Of a stretch of DNA of 32,823 nucleotides, positions 20,251 through 31,597 are shown in pieces. The stretch spans positions 1-32,823 of the forward strand of contig MU401783.1 in NCBI GenBank assembly GCA_022579005.1, given 5' to 3'. The stretch is from Poronia punctata. Its lineage: Eukaryota; Ascomycota; Sordariomycetes; Xylariales; Xylariaceae. Position 1 is the first letter of the stretch, and the number at the start of each line of letters is the position of its first letter. The notes beneath the pieces were generated by a model that was not told the origin of the DNA, made no database searches, and saw only the letters and a list, made by a program, of their open reading frames with translations. The position numbers were made by a program, and so were the translations under genes.

Positions 20251-20929
20251 GTTATATAGCTAAAAGGATTTAATATAAAAATATAATATTAATGCTAAAG
20301 AAAAAAGCTTTAATTAGTTAGTAAGCTACTATAAAAAGTATAGCGGTTATTAGTAAAAGTCTTATTTAAAAAAGAAAGTAAAGTATTAGCTTATGCTATT
20401 AAATTAGCTTAAAAAGCTTTATTAAACTTATATTTATTAGCCTATTTAGCAATAAAAGTATAAATTATAAACTTATAAGCTTATAAATTGCTAAACCTTT
20501 ACTATATAATTATAAACAATTTTTAAAAGTAAAAAGGTAAAAAGTACTAGTATATATGCTTAACTTATATATTATATACTATATAAATAGTAATAATAAC
20601 TTATTTAGTAAAAGGTATTATTAAAAGTATAAAAACTGCTTTTTTAAAAAAAAAGCTAAATTTATTATTTATATATAATATATTTTATATGCTAAAGCTA
20701 AAGAATTAGCTTAAAGCAAAACAGCTTTTTAACTAGCAGCTTTAATATAATTTTATAAGATAGTTTATAAATTATATGCTAAAAACTTTACTTTTATAAA
20801 AACTTATAAAAAATGTATACTATAAAGCTAAAATATATAAAAAGATATTATATTAATAGTAAAAGTATATTATATTTTAAAAAGCAGCTAGTAATTTTAG
20901 CTTAAAAAGCTTTAGTAAAGCAACTAATA

Positions 20930-21500
20930 TATTAGCACTATAATAATTTAAAAGCTAAGCATATTAAAAAAAAAATAGTTAAGTTATTATAGTATACGTT
21001 TTATTATAAAAGCTTAAAGCAAAATATTTAAAAATATGTTACTAGCTATATATAATAAGAAAAAGCTTAAAAACTAAAGTATTAGCTTTATAAAAAGCTT
21101 TAGTTATTATTTTTATTAAAGCAGCTTTTTAAAGAAAATTAGCTTAGATTTTATTATAAAACTACTTTTATATATAAAAGTAAATAGTAATGTTTATAAT
21201 ATAATTTTATTTATTATAAACTACTTTATAAAAATAGCATTATTTATTTTTATATAAAAGATACTTAATATTGCTAAGCTTATAGTAATTATATATTATA
21301 AAGTAAACTGCTAATATAAGTTTTTTAAAAAGATTATAAGTAATAAAAATAAACTTATTATAAGTAAATTTTTAAAAAAGCTTTATAAAGTATAAAAAGT
21401 GCATTAGTAGCTATTTACTATATAGTACTTTTAAATTAATAGCTAAATAAAATAAGTATACTAAACTTTAAAAAAATGTTTTTATATTTTTTATAGTAAT
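20930..21500 (+). pseudogene. Gypsy-1 integrase remnant (zinc-binding and catalytic core)
   Basis: At about 20936 the frame reads HYNNLKAKHIKKKIVKLL, the HHCC zinc-domain start H-D-x-P-L-A-G-H-x-G-x-x-K-T-x-E-L-L. About 25 codons later it reads YVTSYI**EKA, where related proteins have Y-V-x-x-C-x-x-C-Q-x-x-K; Cys is now Tyr and Gln a stop. At about 21137-21155 KKISLDFI matches the core start W-x-x-I-S-M-D-F-I with the first catalytic Asp kept. It continues with VNSNVYNIILFIINYFIKIA, where the parent pattern is a D-A-I-L-V-V-V-D-R-F-T-K-x-A. The integrase would have inserted the cDNA into the chromosome. It is disabled by stops. Confidence 0.86.
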
Positions 21501-23713
21501 AAGCTAAATAACTAAGTTAAAGTACTAGCAAAGGCTAAGTTTATATATAATAATAGCTAATATACTATTATAAGCTATTTCCTATTTAAAGCGCTATATA
21601 AATATTATTTAAAAATATTAAGTATATATTAAAGCAGCTTTAATTTAATATTTAAAAAGTAAAGAAATAGCTATAGTAAATAAAAGCTATATACTATATA
21701 GTTTATAGGCATTAAAAGTAAGTAGTTAAGTTAATATAAAAGTATTATAATAAGTGTTATATACTAAAAGAGTTTTAAGCAAGTAATATAATAAAGTTAT
21801 TAATAGTATACTTTAAGTTTAAGTATTAAAAAAAGCTAGCTTTTATATATATTTAAGTTAAAGCTTTTTAAAAAGTTAAAATTTAAGCATACTAAATTAA
21901 GTTGCTTAAATTTTATTTTAAAGTTTATAATATATTTTTTATATTATTATTTAAACTATAAATAAACTAGTAAAAATATAGTAGTTAAATAGCGTTGTTT
22001 AAGTTAAATAATAAATAAGAAAATAAGCAATAAAAAGCATTGTTTAATATTAAAATAATTAAAGTAAATAAAAATATTTAATAGAATAAAAATTCTAGCT
22101 AGTAAAATATAATATTTAAAAGCTAGATAAGCACTTAGTAAATATAAGCTATTTATTAAACTAATAAAACAAAGTTAAAAAGGTTTAAACTAAAAAAAAT
22201 AACAAATAAAATAGTTATATTAGCATATAAGCACTAAAAGTTATAAAAGTAGAAAATTTAGTTAATAAAAAATAATAAGCTATTATTAAGTAATTAACTA
22301 AGCTATAGTACTATAAAAACTAAAACTTATATATAAATAAATTTATAATAACTTTAACTTAACTACTAATATAAAAAGCATTATTAATAAATAACGTATT
22401 AGTAAGCAAAAGCTAAAAAGTAGCTAATAAAAAAAATATACTATATTAAAAAAATAATTATAATTAGTTATTAAAAAAAAACTATAATAGCTAAAATAAG
22501 CAAAGGCTATAGCTAAAATAGTAAGCATATTATAAATTATATTATTTTAAATAAACTTAGCAATATATAAAAAATACTTATAACTATAAAATTTATAAAG
22601 TAGCTAAAAAAGGTTTAGCTTGTTAAAAGTAATATTTATAAAAAGCTAAGCAAGCTAATTTAAGTATATATTTAAATTAGCTAAAAATTATATTATGTTT
22701 TAATAAAAGGCACTATAATAGTAGCTTTTAAAACTAAGCTATTAAGCTAGTTTTAAATAAAAAGCTAAAGGTTTAACTAAAGCTATATTAATATTAAGCT
22801 AACAAATAGTATATAATTAGTAAGTAGTACTAATAATTTTAAAAGTAACTAACGTACTAAGCAAATAGTAAATATTAGTTAATTTTAGTGTATAGTAATA
22901 TACTAAAGAAATTGTTTTAAAAAATATGGCCTTTTTTAAAAAAGTAATAGCTTGCTAAAAAGCTAGCAAAGCTTTTTTAAAATAAAAAATATAGTAACTT
23001 ATATAAATAATGCTTAGCATAGTAATATAAGCTTTAAAGTTATTAACTTTATAGCGTATATAGTTATTATAAATATATATATATATATATATATTTAAAA
23101 GGAATAGCATAGTAAATAATATACTAAGCAATATTAATTAAAATTAATAAAGTTTAGCAAAGTTAATTAATATATATACTTAAAAAATAAGCAGTAAATA
23201 TACAAGATAATAAGCATAATAGTTTACTTTATATTAAATGTAGCTAGGCTTAAAAAGCTAGTAAACATAGTAAATATAAAAATTAGTATATATATTAGTA
23301 GTATAATAAATAAAACGTTTAACGCTAAAAATATTAGTTTTTACTAGTTGCTTACTATTTTTATTATTAATAGCAAAATTAGTAACTATATAATTAAAGT
23401 ATAACTAACTAAAATTTAAATAAAAAGGCTATAAATTTATAAAGCTAGTATAAAATAACTAAAAGAGAAGTATTATAGCAAGTATACTTTTAAAAACTAG
23501 CAGTAAAAGTAAAAAATATAAAAATGTTATTATATAAAAAGGCAAAAAACTAATAACTAAGTTTAAAATATATTATAATATAAGCTAGTAACTAAGTAAT
23601 AGTAAAAAAGTAAATAAAAATAGCTAATTAGCTAAATATATAAAGCTAAAAGATTTTAAATATACTTATAAATGCTTTATTACTAAAAACTAGCAACTTT
23701 AAAAAAAAGGCAA
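21501..23713 (+). pseudogene. Gypsy-1 3' interior: integrase C-terminus and unassigned sequence
   Basis: About 2.2 kb runs from the integrase core to the 3' LTR. The first part should hold the end of integrase. A chromodomain is possible around 22020-22170, where an aromatic and charged pattern is seen, but the match is too weak to claim. The rest (22200-23690) has no readable motif. A TA dinucleotide run is at about 23069-23094. Confidence 0.4.
23069..23094. repeat. AT dinucleotide microsatellite
   Basis: An uninterrupted run of about 12-13 AT units lies within the Gypsy-1 interior. A shorter one occurs at about 30184-30201 in Gypsy-2. Confidence 0.85.
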
Positions 23714-23948
23714 TATAATAGATTACTTACTTATAAAACCTACTAGCTGCAATATTAGTATATAAACTATATATAAGCTAAACTTACGCTAACTATTAGC
23801 TATAGTTTAGCTAGTTATACTTTTTTTTATTTTTTTAGCTAGCTTGGTTACTTACTTAGTTAACTAAACAAAAGTTATTTAATATACTTAGTTTTTAAAA
23901 TTGCTCGCAATATTACCTTATAACTACCTTATTGCTTAAACCGTTATA
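23714..23948 (+). repeat. Gypsy-1 3' LTR (LTR E)
   Basis: This 235-bp LTR is direct to 16998-17232. It begins TATAATAGATTACTTAC, with the terminal TG changed to TA, and ends TAAACCGTTATA. It is preceded by the purine tract AAAAAAAAGGCAA and followed by TATAA. It retains CTCGCAA where the other copy has CTAGTAA, showing that the copies mutated independently. Confidence 0.9.
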
Positions 23949-24092
23949 TATAAGTACTTATATATTTTTTTAACTTTAGTAATTTATTTGCTTTTATTAA
24001 TAACCTAAGCTTAAACGCTAAAAACCTAACTATTAAAATTAATAACTTTAAGTTGCTTGCTATTATTGCTTTGCTTAATAGTTTTTTTTTAA

Positions 24093-24340
24093 TATTTACA
24101 AGGTAAAGTAGCAGTTTTGTTATAATAAATAGCGCTAAAGTTTTTGCTAGTTTTAATTTTTAAAGTAGTAAGGTAACTTATAAGCTTATTATTTGCTATA
24201 GTAAAGTTAATGCTATTATTATATACATTATTATTTACAACGTTACTATTATTAACAAGTATAATAATATTAAATTTTTTATTGTTTTTATTATAAATAT
24301 AAATATTAATTATAAGGTCTTTGCTAGCTAGCTTATAGCT
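24093..24340 (-). pseudogene. Stop-free 82-codon minus frame, Asn-rich, unrecognised
   Basis: Between stops at 24341-24343 and 24090-24092 the minus strand has one frame with no stop for about 82 codons. The predicted peptide is rich in Asn, Ile and Lys, with NNSNVVNNNVYNNS near its middle and a TLPCKY end. No ATG initiates it, and I do not recognise a domain. It lies 3' of pol in Gypsy-2, where extra coding sequence occurs in some LTR elements. A chance open run caused by local composition is possible. Confidence 0.4.
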
Positions 24341-24804
24341 TTAAACCTAAGGTTTTATTATAACTTTTTTAGCAAGCCTTTTAAGTTTTTTTAGTTTTAG
24401 TTATTTTTATACTTGTTTTAGTTATTTTGCTTATTTGCATTATTGCTAGGCTTTTTTTAAAAAAACGTATTTGTTTATATATTTTTTACTTTTATTTAAT
24501 ATAGTATAAATAGTATTAAGCTTGTTTTATAGCTAGCTATAACTTAAGTTAAGCGTAAAGTAATAGCTTTATTATTTAAAATAGCATTTAAGTAGTTATA
24601 TTTAAAAGAATATAGGCCTTTGTTAACTATAGCTTAGTAGCTATATAGCAACGTACTATAATTAAATAAAGTTAATAACTTGCATTGTTAAGGTTAACTT
24701 TAAAAAAACAGCACAATTGCTAGGTAATAGATTTTTAATATATGTAAAAGAAGAAAAAGTAAAATAAAAAGTTTTTAATATAAAAAAGTTTTTTTAAATT
24801 AAAA

Positions 24805-24830
24805 AATTAATTAATTAATTAATTAATTTT
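24805..24830. repeat. TTAA tandem repeat, self-complementary
   Basis: About six AATT/TTAA units form a self-complementary block flanked by A-rich sequence on the left and T-rich sequence on the right, so the whole (about 24794-24834) can fold on itself. Confidence 0.75.
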
Positions 24831-25689
24831 TTCCTTTTTTTTTCTAGTTGTTGTTTTTAATAGTTAAGATAACTATTTTTGCTAACTAATATGTCTAGTC
24901 ACTGCTTTTTAGTTTGCTTAAGCAATTAATATATTATTTTGCTATTTTTATAGTTGCTTATAGCGCGTTTAGCATTTATTTTATTAGGCTTGCTTTATTT
25001 TGTTTATAAAAAACGTAGCATTTATAAAACAAAAACTTAATTTATAATGTTGTTAGCTTTATATTTAGTAATTAACTTTAGCGCAGTTAAATATAGCTTT
25101 GCTATATTTATCGTTTAGTTATACTTATTGTTTTATTTATATTACTTTATAGTATACTTAATAATTAATTATTTATTAATAAACTTTATATATTGCTAAG
25201 TCATTTTTTATACTATTTATAATAACTAGTTTTAGCAAAGTAACTTTTTTTATTAATAAGTCCTTTTTTTACTATACTTTATAAAGCTATATAACTAATA
25301 TAATAAAGAAAACTTTTTATATAGTAAGAAAATTAAGCTAATATGCTAATAAGCCAACTTTTTTAATTATTTTAAATAAGCCTATATAGGTAAGCAACTA
25401 TTTTTGCTTAGGTTGCCTTAGTAAATAGTATTTTTTATAAAGCTGTAAATATACTATTTTTTAAAAAGCTTTATTAAAGTATACTTGTTATTATATTTAT
25501 GCTTAGCTATTATACTAGCAATGTTAACTAAAAGCTTTATTTTTTAAATATAGTTTACTTGTAATATTTTTAAAACTTTTTTGCTAATAGCTACGTTTTG
25601 CTTTTTATATAGTATATTAACTATTATATATAGCTAAAAGCTAAAAACTAGCTTATTTAGCAATTTGCTAATAATAATTACTAAAGTAT

Positions 25690-26330
25690 TATTAAAGCAA
25701 TATTATAGCACTAGCAAGATTTTTATTTATAAAATATTAAAGTTAGTTAATAAGTAGTACTAAACTATCATTTTAATAACTTAGTTTTTTTTAAAGGCTT
25801 TAATTATTTAAAAGTAATAAGCTGTTAATAGAAAATATATAACTTTAAAAATATTATAAATCTTTTTTAAAATATTGCTTATAAACTTTAAGTTTTTATT
25901 ACTTATAGTTTTAATAAGCAATTTTTAATTATATAATAGCAGCATTTTTAACAGCATCTTTGCTTATTTTTTTGCTTTATATATTAAATGTTTTAAGATT
26001 AATAACGTCTTTTTACTTTTTTTATATATAATTATAGCTAGCATATTAAACGTTATATACTTTAGTAAACTTTAAAATAAGTTTTTTACTTATATTAGCA
26101 GTATATTTATTATAAAGTTTATAGTAATTATATAGTAAAAAGTAATAAGCTTTTTAATTAATATAAGTTTACTAGGTAAAAGCTGCTAATTAATTTAGTG
26201 CTACTAATATATTATATAATGCTTAATAAATATTTTAGCTTTTTCTTTTAGTAATATAAATACTTTTAAAGTTGTTAATTATATATTAAATGCTAAAGTA
26301 GTGCTTTTTATTATAAACTAGCTTTAAGGC
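25690..26330 (-). pseudogene. Gypsy-2 integrase remnant
   Basis: On the minus strand from about 26310 the frame reads TTLAFNI*LTTLKVFILLKEKA, corresponding to H-H-F-G-x-x-R-T-x-x-x-L-x-x-x-F. IKHYIIY**H*IN*QLLPSK (about 26230-26170) follows, with the C-x-x-C pair lost to stops. Near 26125-26100 TINFII stands for T-x-D-F-I, the first catalytic Asp now Asn. Further on (about 26080-25850) come KKTLLILKHLIYKAK, comparable with K-R-T-L-L-I-P-G-x-x-T-Y-x-A, then TISNKNLKFISNILKKIYNI, matching I-S-D-R-D-x-K-F-x-S-x-x-W-K-x-I-F with the second catalytic Asp as Asn. FLLTAYYF follows (about 25775-25750), matching S-T-A-Y-H-P. The correspondence is clear and all differences are consistent with RIP-type transitions. 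Confidence 0.88.
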
Positions 26331-26859
26331 ATTTTTAATATAGAACTATAAAAAATATAAGTTTTTTTATTTATTAATATAAATATAGTATAGTAAGCTA
26401 TTTTTAATTATAAATAAAAAGGTAATCTTGCTTTAATATTAAACTAGTTAGGTTAAGCAAGCTTTTTTTAAATTTATAGCTTTTTTAATATTTAATTAAT
26501 ATTTTTATTATTTTGTTATACTTAAGGTTTATTTTATATTTTTTAATAATTTTTGCTTTAAAAGCGTTACTAAAAACTAGCGTAGCTATAGCTTTATTAG
26601 CTTTTATATTAAACGCGTTAGCTATATATGCTTAATTAGCTATATTATTTTAAATATTGTTTAGTGCGCTTAACTAGTTTGCTTTTATATAGCGTTATTT
26701 TTTAAGCTTTTATAGTAATTATAATAAAGCGTTTAGTATAATGTTTAGTATTTTAAAAATATAATAAATTTTTAATAAAAATTAAAACAAGTAACTTATA
26801 GCGTTTATAATCTTTAAGTTTATTTTACTCAAGTTTATTATTTATAATAATATATATAT

Positions 26860-27110
26860 AATAATATTTTTAGTTACTATATAGTTTATAAGCATATTAA
26901 TAAAACTATAGCTAAGCTAAATTATTTTTTAAGCTTTTTATAACTTTATATAACCGTTGCTATTTTTACTTTAGTTAACTTATACTTTTTTTTAATTAAG
27001 CTAGTTAACTTTAATAAAAAAATAATAAGCTTAACTTATTATACTAATATATTTTTGCTAAAAATAAAAACTTTGTTTTATTTATTTTTTAGCTAAAAAG
27101 CGATAAGTTT
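26860..27110 (-). pseudogene. Gypsy-2 RNase H remnant
   Basis: Downstream of RT on the minus strand (about 27020-26935) the frame reads IIFLLKLTSLIKKKYKLTKV followed by KIATVI*SYKKLKK. This follows the Gypsy RNase H pattern F-x-S-(K/R)-x-L-(T/S)-x-x-E-x-x-Y-x-x-T-E-x-E-x-x-x-x-V-W-x-x-(K/R)-K-(L/I), with Glu as Lys and Trp as a stop. The domain lies between RT and integrase as expected. Its first catalytic segment is not legible. Confidence 0.65.
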
Positions 27111-27462
27111 AAATTTTTTTTTATACGCGTTAACTTTTTAAAGACGTAGCCTATTTAAAGAGTAGTAATATATAATATATTGCAAATATAAGTACTGCTA
27201 TATTTTATTCTAACTATTAACTTTTTTTTAAGTTAGCTAAAATGCAATTTTTGCTATGCGTAGTTGCTTTATTACTTTTACTATTTTTATAAGCATGCTT
27301 TTTTTAGCTTTTTATATTTAGCGCTATTTTTAAAAGCTATAGCGCTTTAATTTTATAATTAAATTAAATAATACTTTTATATAACTAACTAGCTATTTTA
27401 ATATACGTTTTTAATGCTTTTAGTATATTTAGCATTTTTAGCTTTTAAAACCTTTTAATTTA

Positions 27463-28015
27463 ATTGTTTATATATAATATACTATTGCTATTAACGTTAT
27501 ATTTTAAAAAGCAAACTAATAAAAAAGCTATAAATAACTTTATAATGCTAATATATACTTTTATTTTATTAGAGATATTAAATATAGTATTAAAGTATTT
27601 TAAGTGCTTTTTTGCTATACTATTAAAAATAATTATATTATTAATATAAATACAAATAAAGTTTTTATATATAAGAATTAAGCAATTTATAAACTTTTAA
27701 GCGTAGGCTAGCGCGTTTTAAAAACTTATAAGCGCTATATTTAACTATTTTAACTTTTTTAAACTAATAATTATTATATAGTTATAATGTTTACTATATA
27801 CTAAAAGTTAAAAAAAACTAAATATATTTAATACTATAAAATTTTGTTTAGTTGCTATATATTTTATTATATTATCTTAGCTAAGTAATAAGTAAATATT
27901 TAAAACTATAGTTTTATTATAAAAACAAAGGTTAACTACTAGCTTGCTTTTTATAACGTTATTAACGGTTTTTTCTACAATAAAGACTAAGCAAGCTACT
28001 AGCGTTAAGTTATTT
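27463..28015 (-). pseudogene. Gypsy-2 reverse transcriptase remnant with a 78-codon open segment
   Basis: From about 28005 the minus strand reads VFIVEKTVNNVIKSKLVVNL, matching V-V-F-V-(V/K)-K-K-T-V-D-G-V-x-K-x-R-(L/M)-V-V-D-L, with Asp as Asn. It continues with NKTIVLNIYLLL (N-K-x-x-V-P-D-x-Y-P-L-P), then IALISFK (about 27750), equal to V-A-L-M-G-F-K. From 27696 to 27463 one frame has no stop for 78 codons. It holds CIYINNIIIF (from about 27655), the catalytic Y-(I/V)-D-D-I-(V/I)-I-F box with both Asp as Asn, and KKHLKYFNTIF (E-E-H-L-x-x-L-x-x-x-F). Upstream of the open segment stops mark former Gln and Trp codons. The type is a fungal Gypsy RT distinct from that of Gypsy-1. Confidence 0.92.
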
Positions 28016-31000
28016 ATAAACGTTAATTTGCTTTAAATATATATTTTATTATGCTTTTTATTAAAGAAACTTTAGTTTTATAGCTTTAATAAGTATAGTT
28101 ATATTGTTTATAATTAGTTTTACTATTTATTAACTAAATTAACTTATATTTTTTGTTTTTTAAGTATAAAAACTATTTTCTTTTATAAAAAACGTTATAT
28201 TTATTAAAAACGTTTTAAACTTTCTTTGCTATAATAGTATTGTTTGCTATAATTGCTATACTATTTTTAAACTTTATTATGTTAACATTTTATAGCTTAA
28301 ATATATAATATAATAAAGTAATTTAATATAATACTTTTAATTATAACTTGTTTTGCTTTTAGCTATTGTTTAGCTTTTAGTTATAGCTATTAAAAAAGTA
28401 AGCTATTATACTATTTTATTTATTTTAAGTTATACTATTTTTTAAAAGCTTTTTATTTAATTTTTATAAGCAAACTACGCTTGCTTTTTATTAATATATT
28501 TTTAAGTACTACTAAAGCGCTTGTTTGCTTTAATATTTATTAGCTATATATATAAGCTTTAAATTATAAACTTTTTTAAGCTATACTCATTAATTATTAT
28601 ATTACATGCTGCTATATAGCAGCTATAAAAGTAATATAGCTTTATAGCTATATTATTTTTGTTTACTAAGCAAAGTAAAATAATATAAAAATATTTATAA
28701 ATATTATAATTATAGCTAAAATGTTAATATAATATGCTAAAGTTACTTTTTCTAAATTTTATACTATTAGCAATTTACATTTTATTTAGTTTATAACCTT
28801 TAAATTATAAGCTAATTAAAAAATATATATTTATTTTATAAGGTTAATTTTAATGCTATAGTTTAATATAAAGTTTATTTTAATAAGCAGTTTTAGCTTT
28901 AAATTTATAATAATATTTATAATTATAATAAAATAACTAAACACATTAACTTTTATAACTAGTTTTAATATATAAAAGTTAAATATAACTTATTATAAAA
29001 TTATAATTTTTAACGTAATTTTATATACTTATTTAAGCATAATTACTTTATAAATAAAGTTTTTTATAAAACTTTGTTTTTATTTTTTATTTACTAAAAA
29101 GTATAAATATTTTATATTTAAATAAACGTTATAAATAGTAGCGTTAACGTTTGTTTAAATAAAAAGCTAAAAATATATTATCTTTTCCTATATTAGCGTA
29201 TTACTGCTAAGCTATAAGTTTGCTTTAATAACTTATTTTGCTTTAATATAAAAGTTATTTTAAAATATATTAAAAACAAAAGGCATAAAAAAAGTAAAGT
29301 TAACTTTTATTAGTGCTTAGTTAAATTTAATATATTGTTAGCAAGGCTGCTGTTTATACTTATACTTTTATATTTTGCTAATAAAAGTAACTTCATATTT
29401 TTTATAAGTTGTATATATATTATAGTTATTATTTTAATTATTATTATATTTTATATATTTATTATATTTATTATTATTGTTTTAAATAAAGTATATATTA
29501 TAAGCAACATTAAGCGTAATACGTTTAATAGTTATATAAGCTTTTATATTTATTTTTTTATTGCTTATATTAAGGTAAATATATTTATTAGTAGCTAAAG
29601 TCCTTGCTTTATTATTAGTATTTAGCTTGCTATCTAATATTGTAATTTTGCTTAAATAGCTATATATACTATTATTATTTTATTATTATTAATTAAAACA
29701 TTTATACTAAGTTTATTATTATAGCTTATTATTATATAACCTGCTTTTGTTAGTAGTTTGCTTGCTTTAATATATATTGCTATTAGCTTTTTTTATATAA
29801 TATACTTTAGCGCTTACTTTTGCTTTGCTAATAATATAGTAACTATAATTATTGTTGTTATTATTTGCTAAATTAAAATTAATAGTAAGCTAGCTATTGT
29901 TTATAGCTTTAGTTTTGCTAGTATTTCTTTTATTACTTAGTATGCTTTATTATTATTGCTATTGTTTTTTTTGCTATAATATTTAATTAGCTTGTTATGC
30001 TTTTGTTTTTTTTATTATAGCTTTTTTATTATAGCATTTTTATTATAGCTTTTTATTTTTTATTTAAAATATTTAAGTATATTAATATTCTTTTTATTTT
30101 AAGCGCTAAAACTAGCTTTTATAGCTTAGCTAATAATAAGTTTTATAACTTATTAAAAGGCTATACGTTTTAAGTATTGCTTTATATATATATATATATA
30201 CTTAAAAAGCTTTATTATATATATATTAATTAGCTGCTTTTTTATAATACTGTTAAATATATACTTATAAGTATTAAATTAAGCAGTAGCTTTAATAAGC
30301 TAAAGTTTAAACTTTATATAATAGTAGTAGTAAACGTATTTAATATAATATAATATTAGTAGCACTTTTTATTTAAAAGCTATTAAAACTACTATATTAA
30401 AGCGTTTTTTGGCAAGGTTTACTTATTATTAGCTATAGTATTAGCTTTAGTTTAATTATTAGCTTAATTTTATATTTTTTATATTTATAAGTAAAAATTA
30501 GTATATATAGTATATTTGCTATTATAAAAATTAATATAGCTATTTAGTTTGCGAGCAAAGGTATTAAGCTAAAAAAAACTAATATTTATTACTTTTAGCT
30601 AATAAAACGTTAATATAATTAAGGTAATATTTAGTATAAGCGTTGCTAAGTATAGCTATAACTTTTATTTAATTTTTATTAACTATATATATTTTTTAAA
30701 GTTGCTAACTATAATTATAAGCTATTTTATAAAAGTAGCAAGGTTAGCGTTATAGTTTTATGCATTATTATATAAAACGTTTTTACTTTTTAATTTTAAT
30801 ATTTTTAATTTTAATATTATATTTTTTATGTTTTATAGCGTAGTTATTATAATTGTTAGCAATTATAAACTTTTTAACAGTGCGCTTTTTAGCTTATTTA
30901 ATTATTTTTGCTTAATATATTTATTAAGTTTACTATTTTTAAAAGAAATTATTATATATTTAATAATAGTTTTAAATAATATTATAAAAAATAATTATTA

Positions 31001-31597
31001 ACTAGCTAGTTATTTAAGTCGTTTTTTAAACTAAGCTTTAGTAGCTAAACTATATATAAAATACTATTAAATATTAATATATTAAGCTAAGCAATATATT
31101 TAATAAAGTTAATTATAAGCTTGCTTTTTTTAGCTATATATAACTTTTTTAAGTATATAATAATAAACTACTAAAGTTGCTTAGCTTTTTTAATAAAATT
31201 AGTATTTATTTACGCTTATAAAAAAACTAAATATGCTATATGCTATTAATAGTGCTAAAGTTATTAGTTTATAATATAATATTTTAAAAAGTATTACTTG
31301 CTAGCATGTTACTATATTACTTTAGTTATTAAGCAAGGTAATTAGTTAAACTTATATAAAAAAGTTATTATGTTTTGCTTAATAGTAAACAATACTAACG
31401 TTTTAATAGCTAGTTAAAGTAATAGTTACTTATATATTTTAAAGCAGTAGTTTAAGTATGCTAATAAGTATAAAAGTATGCTTTTTTCGTTTTATAGTTA
31501 ACTATTATATTAAGCAGCAATCTAGTTATTTTTATTGCTTAAAATACTATATTTCTTTTAGCTAACTAGTTTTTAAACTTAAATAGTAAGCATTATT
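28016..31597 (-). pseudogene. Gypsy-2 gag and protease region, degenerate
   Basis: About 3.6 kb lies between RT and the 5' LTR on the minus strand, the place of gag and aspartic protease. It is long for these alone. The plus strand has extended T/A low-complexity tracts (29400-30060) that translate on the minus strand to Asn-, Lys- and Ile-rich stretches, for example NISNKKINIKAYITIKRITL near 29560-29510. I could read neither a zinc knuckle nor a protease motif. Just inside the 5' LTR the minus strand begins TAAATAATGC, which could derive from a TGG-type primer site, but the tRNA cannot be named. Confidence 0.5.
30010..30062. repeat. Short tandem repeat, unit about 16 bp (ATTATAGCTTTTTT)
   Basis: TTTATTATAGCTTTTTTATTATAG-type units occur about three times in succession, differing at one or two bases (one copy has GCAT). 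They lie in the low-complexity part of the presumed Gypsy-2 gag region and may derive from a repeated peptide. Confidence 0.65.

Larger units (their letters stand above)
16998..23948 (+). mobile_element. Gypsy-1: complete but mutated LTR retrotransposon nested in Gypsy-2
   Basis: A 6951-bp element with two direct 235-bp LTRs and TATAA target duplications. Plus-strand translation shows RT, RNase H and integrase in Gypsy order (19100-21500), preceded by about 1.9 kb for gag and protease and followed by about 2.2 kb before the 3' LTR. A purine-rich tract (AAAAAAAAGGCAA) abuts the 3' LTR. Its plus strand is A-rich while the surrounding Gypsy-2 plus strand is T-rich, so the boundaries are visible as a composition switch. 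It is younger than Gypsy-2. No functional protein can be made. Confidence 0.9.
23954..25680 (-). pseudogene. Gypsy-2 interior downstream of integrase core
   Basis: The plus strand returns to T-rich here, as expected for a minus-strand element. The 25200-25680 part should hold the integrase C-terminus. The remainder has no recognised domain, although a stop-free minus frame of about 82 codons lies at 24093-24340. A TTAA tandem run is at about 24805-24830. Only fragments of frames are open. Confidence 0.45.

Noticed and set aside
22020..22170. Chromodomain at the end of Gypsy-1 integrase
   Set aside because: A few residues fit the pattern in more than one frame, but no consistent aromatic cage spacing was found. 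Too weak to annotate.
23069..23094. CRISPR-like or regulatory repeat
   Set aside because: It is a plain AT dinucleotide run without spacers.
27464..27649. Plus-strand open frame of 61 codons
   Set aside because: It lies exactly antisense to the open RT segment of Gypsy-2 (27463-27696, minus), which has clear catalytic motifs. The plus-strand peptide is hydrophobic low-complexity sequence and is a shadow.
29335..29598. Plus-strand open frame of 87 codons, Ile/Phe/Tyr-rich
   Set aside because: The TTG or ATG-like start is not supported, the peptide is low-complexity with no domain, and it is antisense to the presumed gag/protease region of Gypsy-2. T-rich codons such as ATT, TTT and TTA avoid stops in this local composition.
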